Positions 1 to 6,576 of a DNA stretch of 7,943 nt are shown here, one piece after another; positions within the stretch are counted from its first letter, which is position 1, and each line of letters starts with the position of its first letter. The position numbers and the translations under genes are program-made. The notes under the pieces are model-generated. The model was not told the DNA's origin. It worked only from the letters and a program-made list of their open reading frames with translations, and did not search any database. Location: assembly GCA_045122835.1 (NCBI GenBank), contig JBGVIB010000119.1, positions 1 to 7,943 of the forward strand. The letters are read 5' to 3'. This DNA is from JBGVMW01 sp045122835. GTDB lineage: Bacteria > Bacillota > Clostridia > Lachnospirales > Lachnospiraceae.

Positions 1-50
1 TGAGTTGCCCCTGGGAGACCCTTCCGCCAATTCACGGACGGGTAACGAAT
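1..50. other. unidentified GC-rich fragment at window edge
   Basis: The first ~48 bases are clearly richer in G and C than everything that follows and carry short blocks such as GGGAGACCC (15-23). No complete gene, start codon with ribosome binding site or strong hairpin can be supported. Plus-strand frame 2 is open from the edge to a TAA at 95-97, and one minus-strand frame is open across the fragment, so it could be the end of a gene cut by the window. It could also be part of a dispersed repeat or a structured RNA. I do not recognise it. Confidence 0.3.
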
Positions 51-79
51 ATGATACATCAATTACACAAACCAGAATT

Positions 80-736
80 TTACATACACTCCAGTAATGC
101 AATCAAGTCTTCCGGCTTCTTTGCAAACGTAGTTGCACCAACCGCCTCTAACTGTTCTTTCGTGCGGAATCCCCAAAGCACCGCAATGCCAGGAATACCA
201 GAGTTCTTTGCCGTATTTACATCCACATCAGAATCCCCAATGTAGATACACTCTTCTTTAGTTACCCCTAACTGTTTCATAGCTTCATATACAGAATCAG
301 GAGCAGGTTTCTTCTCTCTGCCTTCCATATCACCAATAGCAACTGGAAGTAAATCCCCAAAATATATCGGAATCAATTCTTTCACAGCTGCATCTGCTTT
401 ATTTGATACAACAGCCATGTGATATCCTTTGGTTTGCAACGTTTTTAATACATCTAAAATGCCTTCATAAGGCCCGGTCTTATCCTGCATATGCATTTTG
501 TAGTAGGCTTTGAATTCAGAAAGGCAAGTATTATATTCTTCCGGTGTGACAGTATCCGGTAAGGCACGTTCTGTTAATTTAGCCAATCCATTTCCCACAA
601 AGGAGCGTATTTCTTCAATAGATCTTTGCGGATAATTGTGGATAGACAACATGTAATTGACGCTGTCTGTTAAATCTTCTAATGTGTTCAGTAAAGTTCC
701 ATCTAAATCCCAGATGATAGTTGTTATTTTTTTCAT
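80..736 (-). CDS. HAD-superfamily phosphatase, phosphoglycolate phosphatase type
   Basis: A 218-aa soluble cytoplasmic HAD hydrolase. All four motifs are visible: motif I DLDGT with nucleophile D10 and acid/base D12, motif II S111 in VVSNK, motif III K142/K143 in KKPAPD, and motif IV GDSDVD with D168 and D172 for Mg2+. The helical stretch between about residues 15 and 85 is the usual subclass-I cap. Length and motif layout fit the Gph/PpaX group, which removes phosphate from 2-phosphoglycolate (a DNA-repair or oxygenation by-product) or, in PpaX, pyrophosphate. Family members are promiscuous, so the substrate is inferred. The start is supported by GAGGA (741-745, minus strand) 4 nt upstream of ATG. 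It lies 15 nt downstream of lrgB and is probably the last gene of the lrgA-lrgB operon. No terminator is visible after it. Confidence 0.87.
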   Translation of the reverse strand: MKKITTIIWDLDGTLLNTLEDLTDSVNYMLSIHNYPQRSIEEIRSFVGNGLAKLTERALPDTVTPEEYNTCLSEFKAYYKMHMQDKTGPYEGILDVLKTLQTKGYHMAVVSNKADAAVKELIPIYFGDLLPVAIGDMEGREKKPAPDSVYEAMKQLGVTKEECIYIGDSDVDVNTAKNSGIPGIAVLWGFRTKEQLEAVGATTFAKKPEDLIALLECM

Positions 737-751
737 ATATTCCTCACATTT

Positions 752-1444
752 CTAATAAAAGTTTGCAAATAATACAGATGCCAGCACAGTCATCAGACCG
801 GCTACTGCAATAGAAAGACTGCTCATGGCACCTTCAATTTCTCCCATTTCTAATGCCTTGGCAGTACCCATGGCATGTGAGGAGGTTCCTATGGCAAGTC
901 CCACTGCAATGGGTTCTTTGATTTTAAATAATTTGCAGATAAAAGGCGCTGTCATATTTCCAATAATACCAGTGATAATGATGATGGCAACAGTTATCGT
1001 TGGATATCCACCAAGCTCTGAGGATAGGTCGATACCAATGGCAGTGGTGATAGACTTTGGAAGCAGTGTCACATATTCCTCATGGGAGAGATGGAATAAA
1101 GCACATAATAAAAGGATGCTGACATGGCTTGCAAGTACACCAGAGGTAATGCCGGCAATGATAGCTGTTTTGTGTTTCTTAAGCAGGTTTAATTGCTGAT
1201 ACAGTGGAATGGCAAGACAAACCGTTGCCGGTGTCAGTAAATATTCCGCGTATTTTGCGCCTGCCTGATAAACCTCATAATCAATATGAAATACACTTAA
1301 GAAAAGAATAATAAACACAATTGATAGAAGTAATGGGTTAAATATGGCAAGCTTACATTTATTTTTCAGCAGGTTACCACAATAATAAGCTACAATGCTG
1401 ATTGCTATGCCAAAAAATAAAGAGTTGCTTAAAATATCGTTCAT
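752..1444 (-). CDS. lrgB: LrgB-family membrane protein (antiholin-like / carboxylate transporter subunit)
   Basis: A 230-aa polytopic membrane protein with the typical LrgB/CidB/YohK landmarks: NPLLLSIV (36-43), LLTPATVCLAIPLY (69-82), LLPKSITTAIGIDLSSELGG (127-146) and the signature GTSSHAMGTAKALEMGEIEGA (186-206). Hydrophobic segments cover most of the chain, with the last near 207-229. Full length for the family. LrgB proteins work with LrgA. The pair was first described as modulating murein hydrolase activity in Staphylococcus, while Bacillus PftAB and the plant chloroplast fusion PLGG1 transport pyruvate or glycolate/glycerate. ATG lies 7 nt after the lrgA stop. The best Shine-Dalgarno-like sequence (AAGGA) lies about 14 nt upstream, inside the end of lrgA, so translational coupling to lrgA is likely. 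Substrate here is unknown. Confidence 0.93.
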   Translation of the reverse strand: MNDILSNSLFFGIAISIVAYYCGNLLKNKCKLAIFNPLLLSIVFIILFLSVFHIDYEVYQAGAKYAEYLLTPATVCLAIPLYQQLNLLKKHKTAIIAGITSGVLASHVSILLLCALFHLSHEEYVTLLPKSITTAIGIDLSSELGGYPTITVAIIIITGIIGNMTAPFICKLFKIKEPIAVGLAIGTSSHAMGTAKALEMGEIEGAMSSLSIAVAGLMTVLASVLFANFY

Positions 1445-1451
1445 AGCTCAG

Positions 1452-1829
1452 TTACACATCCTTTCCTTGCTTGTTATTTTTTTTACTGCCTTTTCGAATT
1501 ACCAGTTCTGTAGTTTTTCCAGTAACAAGCATTACAAAAATAGTAGTTACAATAGTGATAATACTAACAGGAATCAGAATCGGTTTTAGCAAATCAAAGG
1601 AATTCATTAACCCAACGCCTGCTGAAACGAATAAAAAAGGCATAATATTTACTAAAAATAGCCCTGTTTCCTTAATTTGCTCTAACTTAATAATGTTGAA
1701 TTGCAGGGCAGCTAATAATAATACCAACCCATAAATGCTGGTTGGCACCGGCAATGGCAGCAGGTTGTGTAGAAGCTCGCCTGCAAATGAGAATACAAGA
1801 ATGATTCCAAATTGATATAAATATTTCAA
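1452..1829 (-). CDS. lrgA: LrgA/CidA-family membrane protein, TTG start
   Basis: A 125-aa small hydrophobic protein with four predicted membrane helices (about 5-22, 29-46, 57-78, 84-106) and a basic C-terminal tail (RKGSKKNNKQGK). The N-terminal signature GELLHNLLPLPVPTSIYGLVLL (17-38) is diagnostic of the LrgA/CidA/YohJ family. LrgA is the small partner of LrgB, formerly called holin-like and now also linked to carboxylate transport. The start codon is TTG at 1827-1829. An in-frame TAA lies at 1857-1859 on the minus strand and no ATG or GTG lies between, while the reading begins exactly where family members begin. The Shine-Dalgarno is poor (GGTG about 5 nt upstream), suggesting low expression. 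First gene of the minus-strand operon, served by the promoter at 1877-1905. Confidence 0.92.
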   Translation of the reverse strand: MKYLYQFGIILVFSFAGELLHNLLPLPVPTSIYGLVLLLAALQFNIIKLEQIKETGLFLVNIMPFLFVSAGVGLMNSFDLLKPILIPVSIITIVTTIFVMLVTGKTTELVIRKGSKKNNKQGKDV

Positions 1830-1876
1830 GGTAACACCAACTTTCTTTGTGGATTTTTACTTTCTGCTACTAAGAA

Positions 1877-1905
1877 GTAATACCACATTTTCTATTAGTT
1901 TTCAA
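1877..1905 (-). promoter_or_regulatory. probable sigma-A promoter of the lrgA-lrgB-phosphatase operon
   Basis: On the minus strand, a -35 box TTGAAA (1900-1905; 5/6 to consensus) is followed after 17 bp by TATTAC (1877-1882), which is preceded by TG one base upstream, making an extended -10. The predicted start is near 1870, giving a ~40-nt leader before the TTG codon of lrgA. It diverges from the tyrS T-box promoter about 130 bp away. No operator could be recognised. Confidence 0.55.
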
Positions 1906-2008
1906 CGAAAATAGGAAAGTATGTAGAAAAATACAAAATAAAAAAGGCCATTAATGAAACTTAAATCATCCTAAAGTGGGAGGAAATGGAGGTCAGGTAA
2001 AAAATAAT

Positions 2009-2038
2009 TTGACAAACCCCCCAACAGTATTATACAAT
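2009..2038 (+). promoter_or_regulatory. sigma-A promoter of the tyrS T-box leader
   Basis: A perfect -35 box TTGACA (2009-2014) is followed after 18 bp by TACAAT (2033-2038; 5/6). TATACA at 2031-2036 with 16-bp spacing is the alternative reading. Transcription is predicted to begin near 2045, just upstream of the base of T-box stem I. Confidence 0.7.
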
Positions 2039-2044
2039 CACTTT

Positions 2045-2344
2045 AATCTAATGTTGATACAAAGGCTATGATAAGAACAAGTAGGAATCAGGGGAACACA
2101 CAGAGAGTTGCCGGAGGCTGAGAGGCGCGTGGAAAGCTGATTTTGAATACCTCTTTGAGCTTCGCACCGAAAAGAAATGAGTAGGCTGCGACGGAATTTT
2201 GCACACGTTATCGTGCTAGAGTATAAAGGTTTTTATAGTGAATCAGTAGTACTCGAAGAGACAAGCTGTGTGAGCAGCTTGTGAATAAAGGTGGTAACAC
2301 GGGAATTACAGTCTCGTCCTTTTTTATAGGACGGGGCTTTTTTT
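2045..2344 (+). promoter_or_regulatory. T-box riboswitch, tRNA-Tyr specific (UAC specifier)
   Basis: A transcription-attenuating T-box leader for tyrS that senses uncharged tRNA-Tyr. Stem I carries the AGTA element (2080-2083) opposite GAATAC, whose UAC triplet (2148-2150) is the specifier for Tyr. The helix above it pairs AATCAG (2086-2091) with CTGATT (2137-2142). A distal loop region rich in AG and CCGG follows (2102-2125). A second GAGTAGGCTGCGACGG stretch (2180-2194) marks the stem II region. The T-box antiterminator pairs AAAGG (2287-2291) with CCTTT (2318-2322) and ACG (2299-2301) with CGT (2315-2317). These helices enclose the canonical 7-nt bulge TGGTAAC (2292-2298), whose UGGU matches the ACCA end expected of tRNA-Tyr. 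It competes with the terminator at 2311-2344. The 5' limit is inferred from the promoter. Confidence 0.95.
2311..2344 (+). terminator. T-box intrinsic terminator
   Basis: GTCTCGTCCT (2311-2320) pairs with AGGACGGGGC (2328-2337), with two G-U pairs, around a 7-nt loop, and seven T residues follow (2338-2344). Its 5' arm overlaps the 3' half of the antiterminator, so the two structures exclude each other. This is the expected off state when charged tRNA-Tyr is bound. Confidence 0.93.
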
Positions 2345-2548
2345 GTTATTCCAAATCTGGTGTTGCAAAATGTGCAGGTATATGGGTAGGTTAAATTTTG
2401 AAGTGTGCCTGTATATGTTGGATTACCACTACGCTATATACAGAGAAGGTTTAGCCAGGTAAAATGTTAGGTGTAAATAGTGATGGCAGACAACCGTTGC
2501 GTAAAATAAACAATAAGAATAATGCAAAAAGATTAGGAGGAAACAAAT
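2345..2548 (+). other. 204-nt untranslated spacer between T-box and tyrS, with small repeats
   Basis: No gene is seen here. It contains an imperfect direct repeat, TGTGCAGGTATATG (2371-2384) and TGTGCCTGTATATG (2404-2417), identical at 12 of 14 positions. An 8-bp perfect inverted repeat pairs CTGTATAT (2409-2416) with ATATACAG (2436-2443), extendable by one G-U pair, around a ~18-nt loop. A strong ribosome binding site for tyrS, AGGAGG (2535-2540), sits 8 nt before the ATG. No second promoter of good quality was found. Confidence 0.6.
2371..2443 (+). repeat. 14-nt direct repeat and overlapping inverted repeat in tyrS leader
   Basis: Two TGTGC..GTATATG copies start 33 nt apart (2371 and 2404). 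The second copy also forms the 5' arm of a hairpin with 2436-2443. It could be an operator-like site, an RNA structure or a mobile-element remnant. The sequence alone does not decide. Confidence 0.45.
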
Positions 2549-3772
2549 ATGACAGTTTATGACGAGTTAGTTGCCAGAGGCTTAATTGCCCAGGTGACAG
2601 ATGAAGAAGAAATCAAAGAGTTAATCAACAACGGGAAAGCTGTATTTTACATTGGTTTTGACCCAACAGCAGACAGTCTTCATGTAGGACACTTTATGGC
2701 ATTATGTTTAATGAAGCGCTTACAGATGGCAGGAAATAAGCCAATTGCCTTAGTAGGTGGCGGTACCGCTATGATTGGTGATCCATCAGGAAGAACAGAT
2801 ATGCGCCAAATGATGACAGTGGAGACAATCAATCACAATGTAGAATGTTTCAAGAAGCAGATGAGCCGTTTCATTGATTTTTCAGATGGCAAGGCATTGT
2901 TAGTAAATAATGCAGACTGGTTGATGCAATTGAACTATGTAGAATTGCTTCGTGAAGTAGGACCGCATTTCAGTGTAAACAGAATGCTCACAGCAGAGTG
3001 CTACAAACAGCGTATGGAGAAAGGATTAAGTTTCTTAGAATTTAACTACATGATTATGCAGAGCTATGACTTCTACACCCTGTTCCAGAAATATGGCTGT
3101 AACCTTCAGTTTGGCGGTGATGATCAGTGGAGTAACATGCTTGGTGGAACCGAATTGATTCGACGTAAGTTAGGAAAGAACGCTTGTGCTATGACGATTC
3201 AGCTTCTTTTGAATTCTGAAGGAAAGAAAATGGGTAAGACACAGTCAGGTGCGGTATGGTTAGATCCAAACAAAACATCTCCGTTTGAATTTTACCAGTA
3301 CTGGAGAAATGTGGCAGATAGCGATGTATTAAAATGTATCCGTATGCTCACATTCCTTCCATTAGAAGAAATCGATAAGATGGACAGCTGGGAAGGTAGC
3401 CAGTTAAATAAAGCAAAAGAAATTCTTGCCTTTGAATTAACAAAAATGGTTCACGGCGAGGAAGAAGCGAAAAAAGCAGAGGAAGCAGCAAAGTCCTTAT
3501 TTGGAAGCGGAAATGCAGCAAACATGCCAACAACTGAGCTTGCAGAGGATGACTTTACAGAGGGAAGCATTGATATTTTAACCATGTTGGTAAAAGGTGC
3601 AATGGTAGCCTCCAAGTCAGAGGGCAGACGTGCCGTACAGCAGGGCGGTGTAACTGTAGAAGGTGAAAAATTAGATGTGTCCGCATCCTTTACAAAGGAT
3701 GACCTTTCCGGTGATGGTGTTATCGTAAAGAAAGGCAAGAAGAATTTCATGAAATTCACTGTTAAAAATTAA
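2549..3772 (+). CDS. tyrS: tyrosyl-tRNA synthetase
   Basis: A 407-aa cytoplasmic class Ic enzyme that attaches tyrosine to tRNA-Tyr using ATP. The Rossmann catalytic domain covers about 1-220. Y34, G36 and D38 lie in YIGFDPTADSLHVGH, where HVGH (45-48) is the HIGH signature, in the same numbering as the Geobacillus enzyme. Q171 and D174 line the tyrosine pocket, QFGGDDQW is at 187-194, and KMGKT (227-231) stands for KMSKS. An anticodon-binding helical region spans about 230-330, and a C-terminal S4-like RNA-binding domain follows (about 340-407; GRRAVQQGGVTVEGEKLD). Length is normal for the short TyrRS form. The start is fixed by AGGAGG (2535-2540). Expression is controlled by the upstream T-box, and a strong terminator follows, so it appears monocistronic. 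Confidence 0.98.
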   Translation: MTVYDELVARGLIAQVTDEEEIKELINNGKAVFYIGFDPTADSLHVGHFMALCLMKRLQMAGNKPIALVGGGTAMIGDPSGRTDMRQMMTVETINHNVECFKKQMSRFIDFSDGKALLVNNADWLMQLNYVELLREVGPHFSVNRMLTAECYKQRMEKGLSFLEFNYMIMQSYDFYTLFQKYGCNLQFGGDDQWSNMLGGTELIRRKLGKNACAMTIQLLLNSEGKKMGKTQSGAVWLDPNKTSPFEFYQYWRNVADSDVLKCIRMLTFLPLEEIDKMDSWEGSQLNKAKEILAFELTKMVHGEEEAKKAEEAAKSLFGSGNAANMPTTELAEDDFTEGSIDILTMLVKGAMVASKSEGRRAVQQGGVTVEGEKLDVSASFTKDDLSGDGVIVKKGKKNFMKFTVKN

Positions 3773-3786
3773 TATAAAAATGTAGC

Positions 3787-3822
3787 AATCCGGGAGGTTT
3801 TTCAAGTCTTCCGGATTTTTTT
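3787..3822 (+). terminator. intrinsic terminator of tyrS
   Basis: AATCCGGGAG (3787-3796) pairs with CTTCCGGATT (3808-3817) with one G-U pair and an 11-nt loop, followed by a T-run to 3822. It begins 15 nt after the tyrS stop codon and separates tyrS from the membrane-protein genes downstream. Confidence 0.92.
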
Positions 3823-3838
3823 ATTTTCCTACCACGTT

Positions 3839-3869
3839 CCGACAGAAAAAGTAAAGTAGTTGTGATAAT
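3839..3869 (+). promoter_or_regulatory. putative promoter of the LysM gene cluster
   Basis: An extended -10, TG-T-GATAAT (3861-3869), lies 37 nt upstream of the ATG at 3906. A weak -35-like CCGACA (3839-3844) sits at 19-bp spacing. A promoter is expected here because the tyrS terminator lies just upstream. The match is moderate, carried mostly by the extended -10. Confidence 0.4.
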
Positions 3870-3905
3870 CTCAATTGCAAAACAACGATTTTATGGAGGT
3901 ATATC

Positions 3906-5198
3906 ATGGAAAATAATCATCAGTATACTGCAAAAGAGGAAAATAGTAAAACACCAAAGAATATCAGACAGATGGGCATCACAGAAGCAGGGAAAGCAGT
4001 ATACGTGGAAGATTACGTGGTTACTTTCCTAAATAAACTTTGTAAAGAGGACAAGTCTGCCATGCAGGCAGCCATATTGTTAGGGACATTTCAAAGAACA
4101 GGAAACAGACAGACCTATGTGGGAGGTGCTGTGGGGATTACGGATTATGTATGTGGAGATAACCGGATTCATTTTACAGAAACTAAATGGATGGAAATAT
4201 TAGAAGAAATCAAACAGAATTTCCCGGGACTTGAGATTGTAGGATGGTTTATAGCAGCACAGGGATTTGATAAATCCTTAGAAGATCGGTTGCTGACAAT
4301 ACATAAAGAGCAGTTTAGAGAACCGGAGTCCATACTTTTTTATGTGGATACCGTGGAAAATGAAGAGAAAATTTTACGAAATGAAAATGGTGTGTTGAAA
4401 TCCCAGGGGGGATATTACATATACTATGAAAAAAACAGAGCTATGCAGGAATACATGGTACACTATTTTGGGGAACGAACAGAGGAAACGAAAGCACAGG
4501 TGCCAGACAAGGCAGCAAGGCAGTTCCGACGCATGGTTCAAGAGAAAGAAACGAAGAAGGTAAAGAAAAGCTCTGGCATGTCCTATGCATTTGCCACCTT
4601 TGGTTTGCTGGTCATTTTTGCAGTAGGTATGAGTGTTCTTGACAATTATGAAAAGTTATCATATATGGAAAAGAAAGTGGAAAGTCTGACTAGTCAGGTA
4701 TCGGCGATTTCAGATACTTCTGTGTATACACAAAACAGCACATCTCCTTCAGATAGCACAATGGCTACCGACGTTGGAGATAGTAGTAAAGAAAATGTGG
4801 ATGACAATGGTATTGGTATAGAAACCAGTGTGGTGGGTATTGATGGTCAGTCGGGACTAACTGCGGAGGGAGAAGATATGAAAGTGTCATTAGACAATCT
4901 GGAGATGCCAGATGGAAATAGCTCCCAGCAGGAAGTCACAGAAAGTGAGCAGCCAGAGGATGCGACTGAAGAAACATGGCAGGAGCATACAGGGGATAGT
5001 GCAGAGAAAATTTTACAAGAAAATACAGGAGATATCACAGAAGGAAAGCAGTCTTATATTGTGGAACAAGGTGATACGTTACAAATTATAAGTGTGAAAA
5101 TGTATCAGACAACAGATAAAGTAGACGAAATTATGGAGCTAAACCATATTGAAAATGCAGATAAGATACTTGTGGGAGAAAAAATATGGTTGCCCTAA
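3906..5198 (+). CDS. membrane-anchored LysM protein with MPN/JAB-like N-terminal domain
   Basis: A 430-aa bitopic membrane protein. The N-terminal ~200 residues are cytosolic by topology (basic residues RRMVQEKETKKVKK at 208-221 just before the helix). They resemble an MPN/JAB fold: ILLGTFQ (57-63), then IVGWFIAAQGFDKSLEDRLLT (111-131), then ILFYVDT (143-149), matching the order GxxxG / VGWYHTHPG / valvIDP of JAMM proteins. The two histidines and proline of HxHP are replaced by I, A and Q, so no metalloprotease activity is expected. One membrane helix (about 225-244) is followed by a short heptad-like stretch (247-268) and an acidic Ser/Thr/Glu/Asp-rich linker (about 270-382). A C-terminal LysM domain (383-430; SYIVEQGDTL...ILVGEKIWLP) should bind peptidoglycan outside the cell. 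ATG is preceded by GGAGGT (3895-3900). The MPN assignment is inferred from the motif pattern; LysM is firm. Confidence 0.85.
   Translation: MENNHQYTAKEENSKTPKNIRQMGITEAGKAVYVEDYVVTFLNKLCKEDKSAMQAAILLGTFQRTGNRQTYVGGAVGITDYVCGDNRIHFTETKWMEILEEIKQNFPGLEIVGWFIAAQGFDKSLEDRLLTIHKEQFREPESILFYVDTVENEEKILRNENGVLKSQGGYYIYYEKNRAMQEYMVHYFGERTEETKAQVPDKAARQFRRMVQEKETKKVKKSSGMSYAFATFGLLVIFAVGMSVLDNYEKLSYMEKKVESLTSQVSAISDTSVYTQNSTSPSDSTMATDVGDSSKENVDDNGIGIETSVVGIDGQSGLTAEGEDMKVSLDNLEMPDGNSSQQEVTESEQPEDATEETWQEHTGDSAEKILQENTGDITEGKQSYIVEQGDTLQIISVKMYQTTDKVDEIMELNHIENADKILVGEKIWLP
4980..5042 (+). repeat. imperfect in-frame repeat, period 36 nt, in LysM-protein linker
   Basis: The 27-nt block at 4980-5006 recurs at 5016-5042 with about six to eight changes. 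It encodes QEHTGDSAE and QENTGDITE, 12 residues apart, within the acidic extracellular linker just before the LysM domain. This suggests linker growth by local duplication. Confidence 0.6.
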
Positions 5199-5261
5199 TT
5201 CGACTGGGGATTTATAATGTGATTAATGGACATTTATAAATTACAATTCAAAGGAGTCATT

Positions 5262-6470
5262 ATGACCGAGAAGAAAAATCTATTTAAAAGAAATACAATC
5301 AAGATAGAAGATCTTGAGGAAGAAGATTATAAAATAAAAATACGCAATCATAGAATACGGATTCTGCTGGTAGTGTTGTTAGTAATTGCAGTTATCACTG
5401 GAATTACCGGATATTTTCGCTTTTCTGAGAAATATAAAGTGTATGAATCGGGCAAGGTGGTAGACAGCTTGAAAAGAGAGGATGCAGATACGGTACAATA
5501 TGTAAGCTATGCTAATGGAGTGATAAAATACAGTAGTGACGGAGCATGTTATATTGATGGAAGTTTAAAAGTCATGTGGAATATTACATATGAGATGCAG
5601 AATCCAATCTATGCAATCAGCGATAATTATGTGGCAATTGCGGATAAAGGTGGAAATGAAGTGTTTGTCTGCAATACGAATGGGCAGGTTTCCGATATAG
5701 ATACCCTGCTTCCTGTACAAAAATTAAGTATTTCTTCCACTGGTGTGGTTGCTGCACTTTTAGAGGATGATGGTAAATCATGGATAAGAATGTTCAATTC
5801 TGCTGGTTCCGGAACTATATTGGCAGAGGTTTCTGTCATCATGGACCAGAGTGGTTATCCAGCAGATTTTTGCATATCCCAGGATGGAATTAAGCTAGGT
5901 ATTACCCACCTTAAAATAAGCGGTGGAAAGCTTAATACATTGGCAGTATTTCATAACCTGGATTCTGTTGGTGAAAATAAAACAGACCATTTGGTAAGCA
6001 GTAAGACCTTTGATGATGAAATTATGCCGGAGATGCAGTATATAAATGATACCACTGCAGTTGCAGTTGGTACATCAGAATTTGATATTTTTACAGGAAA
6101 GCAGATACCGGAACTCACATCCCAGCAGGGGATAAAAGGAGAAATTCTGCGCACATTCTATAGCAACAAGTATATTGGTATGGAGATTCAGAACACAGAA
6201 TCGGAAGAAGCATATTTGATTAATGTGTATAATACAGCTGGAAAAGAAGTATTTTCTAAGGCAGTAAGTGAAGAATATGAGCAGATTCAGATATGGAATG
6301 AATATATTATCATGAGCAATGAAAGTTCCATGGCAGTCTATAATTTGAATGGATTAGAGAAGTATAATGGTGGTTTTGAAACGGCAGTGCAGCATGTGAA
6401 GCCATTGTCTGTTAACCGTTATTTACTGGTGACACCTTCCCAGTTGCAGATATTGCAGCTTCAGCAATAA
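5262..6470 (+). CDS. single-pass membrane protein with beta-propeller-like ectodomain (DUF5711-like)
   Basis: A 402-aa protein of unknown function. A basic and acidic cytosolic N-terminus (1-32) leads into one membrane helix (about 33-51; ILLVVLLVIAVITGITGYF). The ~340-residue ectodomain has repeated blade-like units, each an Asn/Asp turn followed by two beta strands: YAISDNYVAIAD (117-128), LSISSTGVVAALLE (155-168), FCISQDGIKLGIT (203-215), YINDTTAVAVGT (260-271), FYSNKYIGMEI (299-309) and QIWNEYIIMSN (343-353). Size and layout agree with the Firmicutes family DUF5711, from memory. ATG at 5262 is chosen over the in-frame ATG at 5226 because AAGGAG (5251-5256) lies 5 nt before it, whereas 5226 has no ribosome binding site. 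It lies 63 nt after the LysM gene with no terminator between, so co-transcription is likely. Confidence 0.82.
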   Translation: MTEKKNLFKRNTIKIEDLEEEDYKIKIRNHRIRILLVVLLVIAVITGITGYFRFSEKYKVYESGKVVDSLKREDADTVQYVSYANGVIKYSSDGACYIDGSLKVMWNITYEMQNPIYAISDNYVAIADKGGNEVFVCNTNGQVSDIDTLLPVQKLSISSTGVVAALLEDDGKSWIRMFNSAGSGTILAEVSVIMDQSGYPADFCISQDGIKLGITHLKISGGKLNTLAVFHNLDSVGENKTDHLVSSKTFDDEIMPEMQYINDTTAVAVGTSEFDIFTGKQIPELTSQQGIKGEILRTFYSNKYIGMEIQNTESEEAYLINVYNTAGKEVFSKAVSEEYEQIQIWNEYIIMSNESSMAVYNLNGLEKYNGGFETAVQHVKPLSVNRYLLVTPSQLQILQLQQ

Positions 6471-6531
6471 CACATTATTAAAAATATGTTGTTCTGATAA
6501 CACATAAATTATCCTAATAAAAATACACAGG

Positions 6532-6570
6532 AAAGGAAAATGCATGTTGCGTGGCAGATGCATAAATTAA
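6532..6570 (+). promoter_or_regulatory. Shine-Dalgarno, hairpin and tiny upstream frame before cvpA
   Basis: AAAGGA (6532-6537) is the only good Shine-Dalgarno near cvpA, but it lies 39 nt before the cvpA ATG. Between them ATGCAT (6540-6545) pairs with ATGCAT (6558-6563), and TGC (6548-6550) pairs with GCA (6554-6556) around a GTG loop. AAAGGA is well placed (6 nt) for ATG 6544, which opens a frame of eight codons (MLRGRCIN) ending at TAA 6568-6570, in frame with cvpA and 6 nt before its start. It may be a leader peptide, a reinitiation device or a structure that brings the ribosome to cvpA. Confidence 0.4.
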
Positions 6571-6576
6571 ATAAGA

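Noticed and set aside
825..1199. 124-codon plus-strand open frame opposite lrgB
   Set aside because: It is a mirror frame of a well-recognised LrgB coding region and has no ribosome binding site or family resemblance.
3451..3759. 102-codon minus-strand frame inside tyrS
   Set aside because: It is antisense to the conserved C-terminal part of TyrRS; its low-complexity Ser/Ala/Phe content is typical of a shadow frame.
5226..5261. earlier in-frame ATG for the DUF5711-like gene
   Set aside because: No Shine-Dalgarno precedes 5226, while AAGGAG is ideally placed before ATG 5262.
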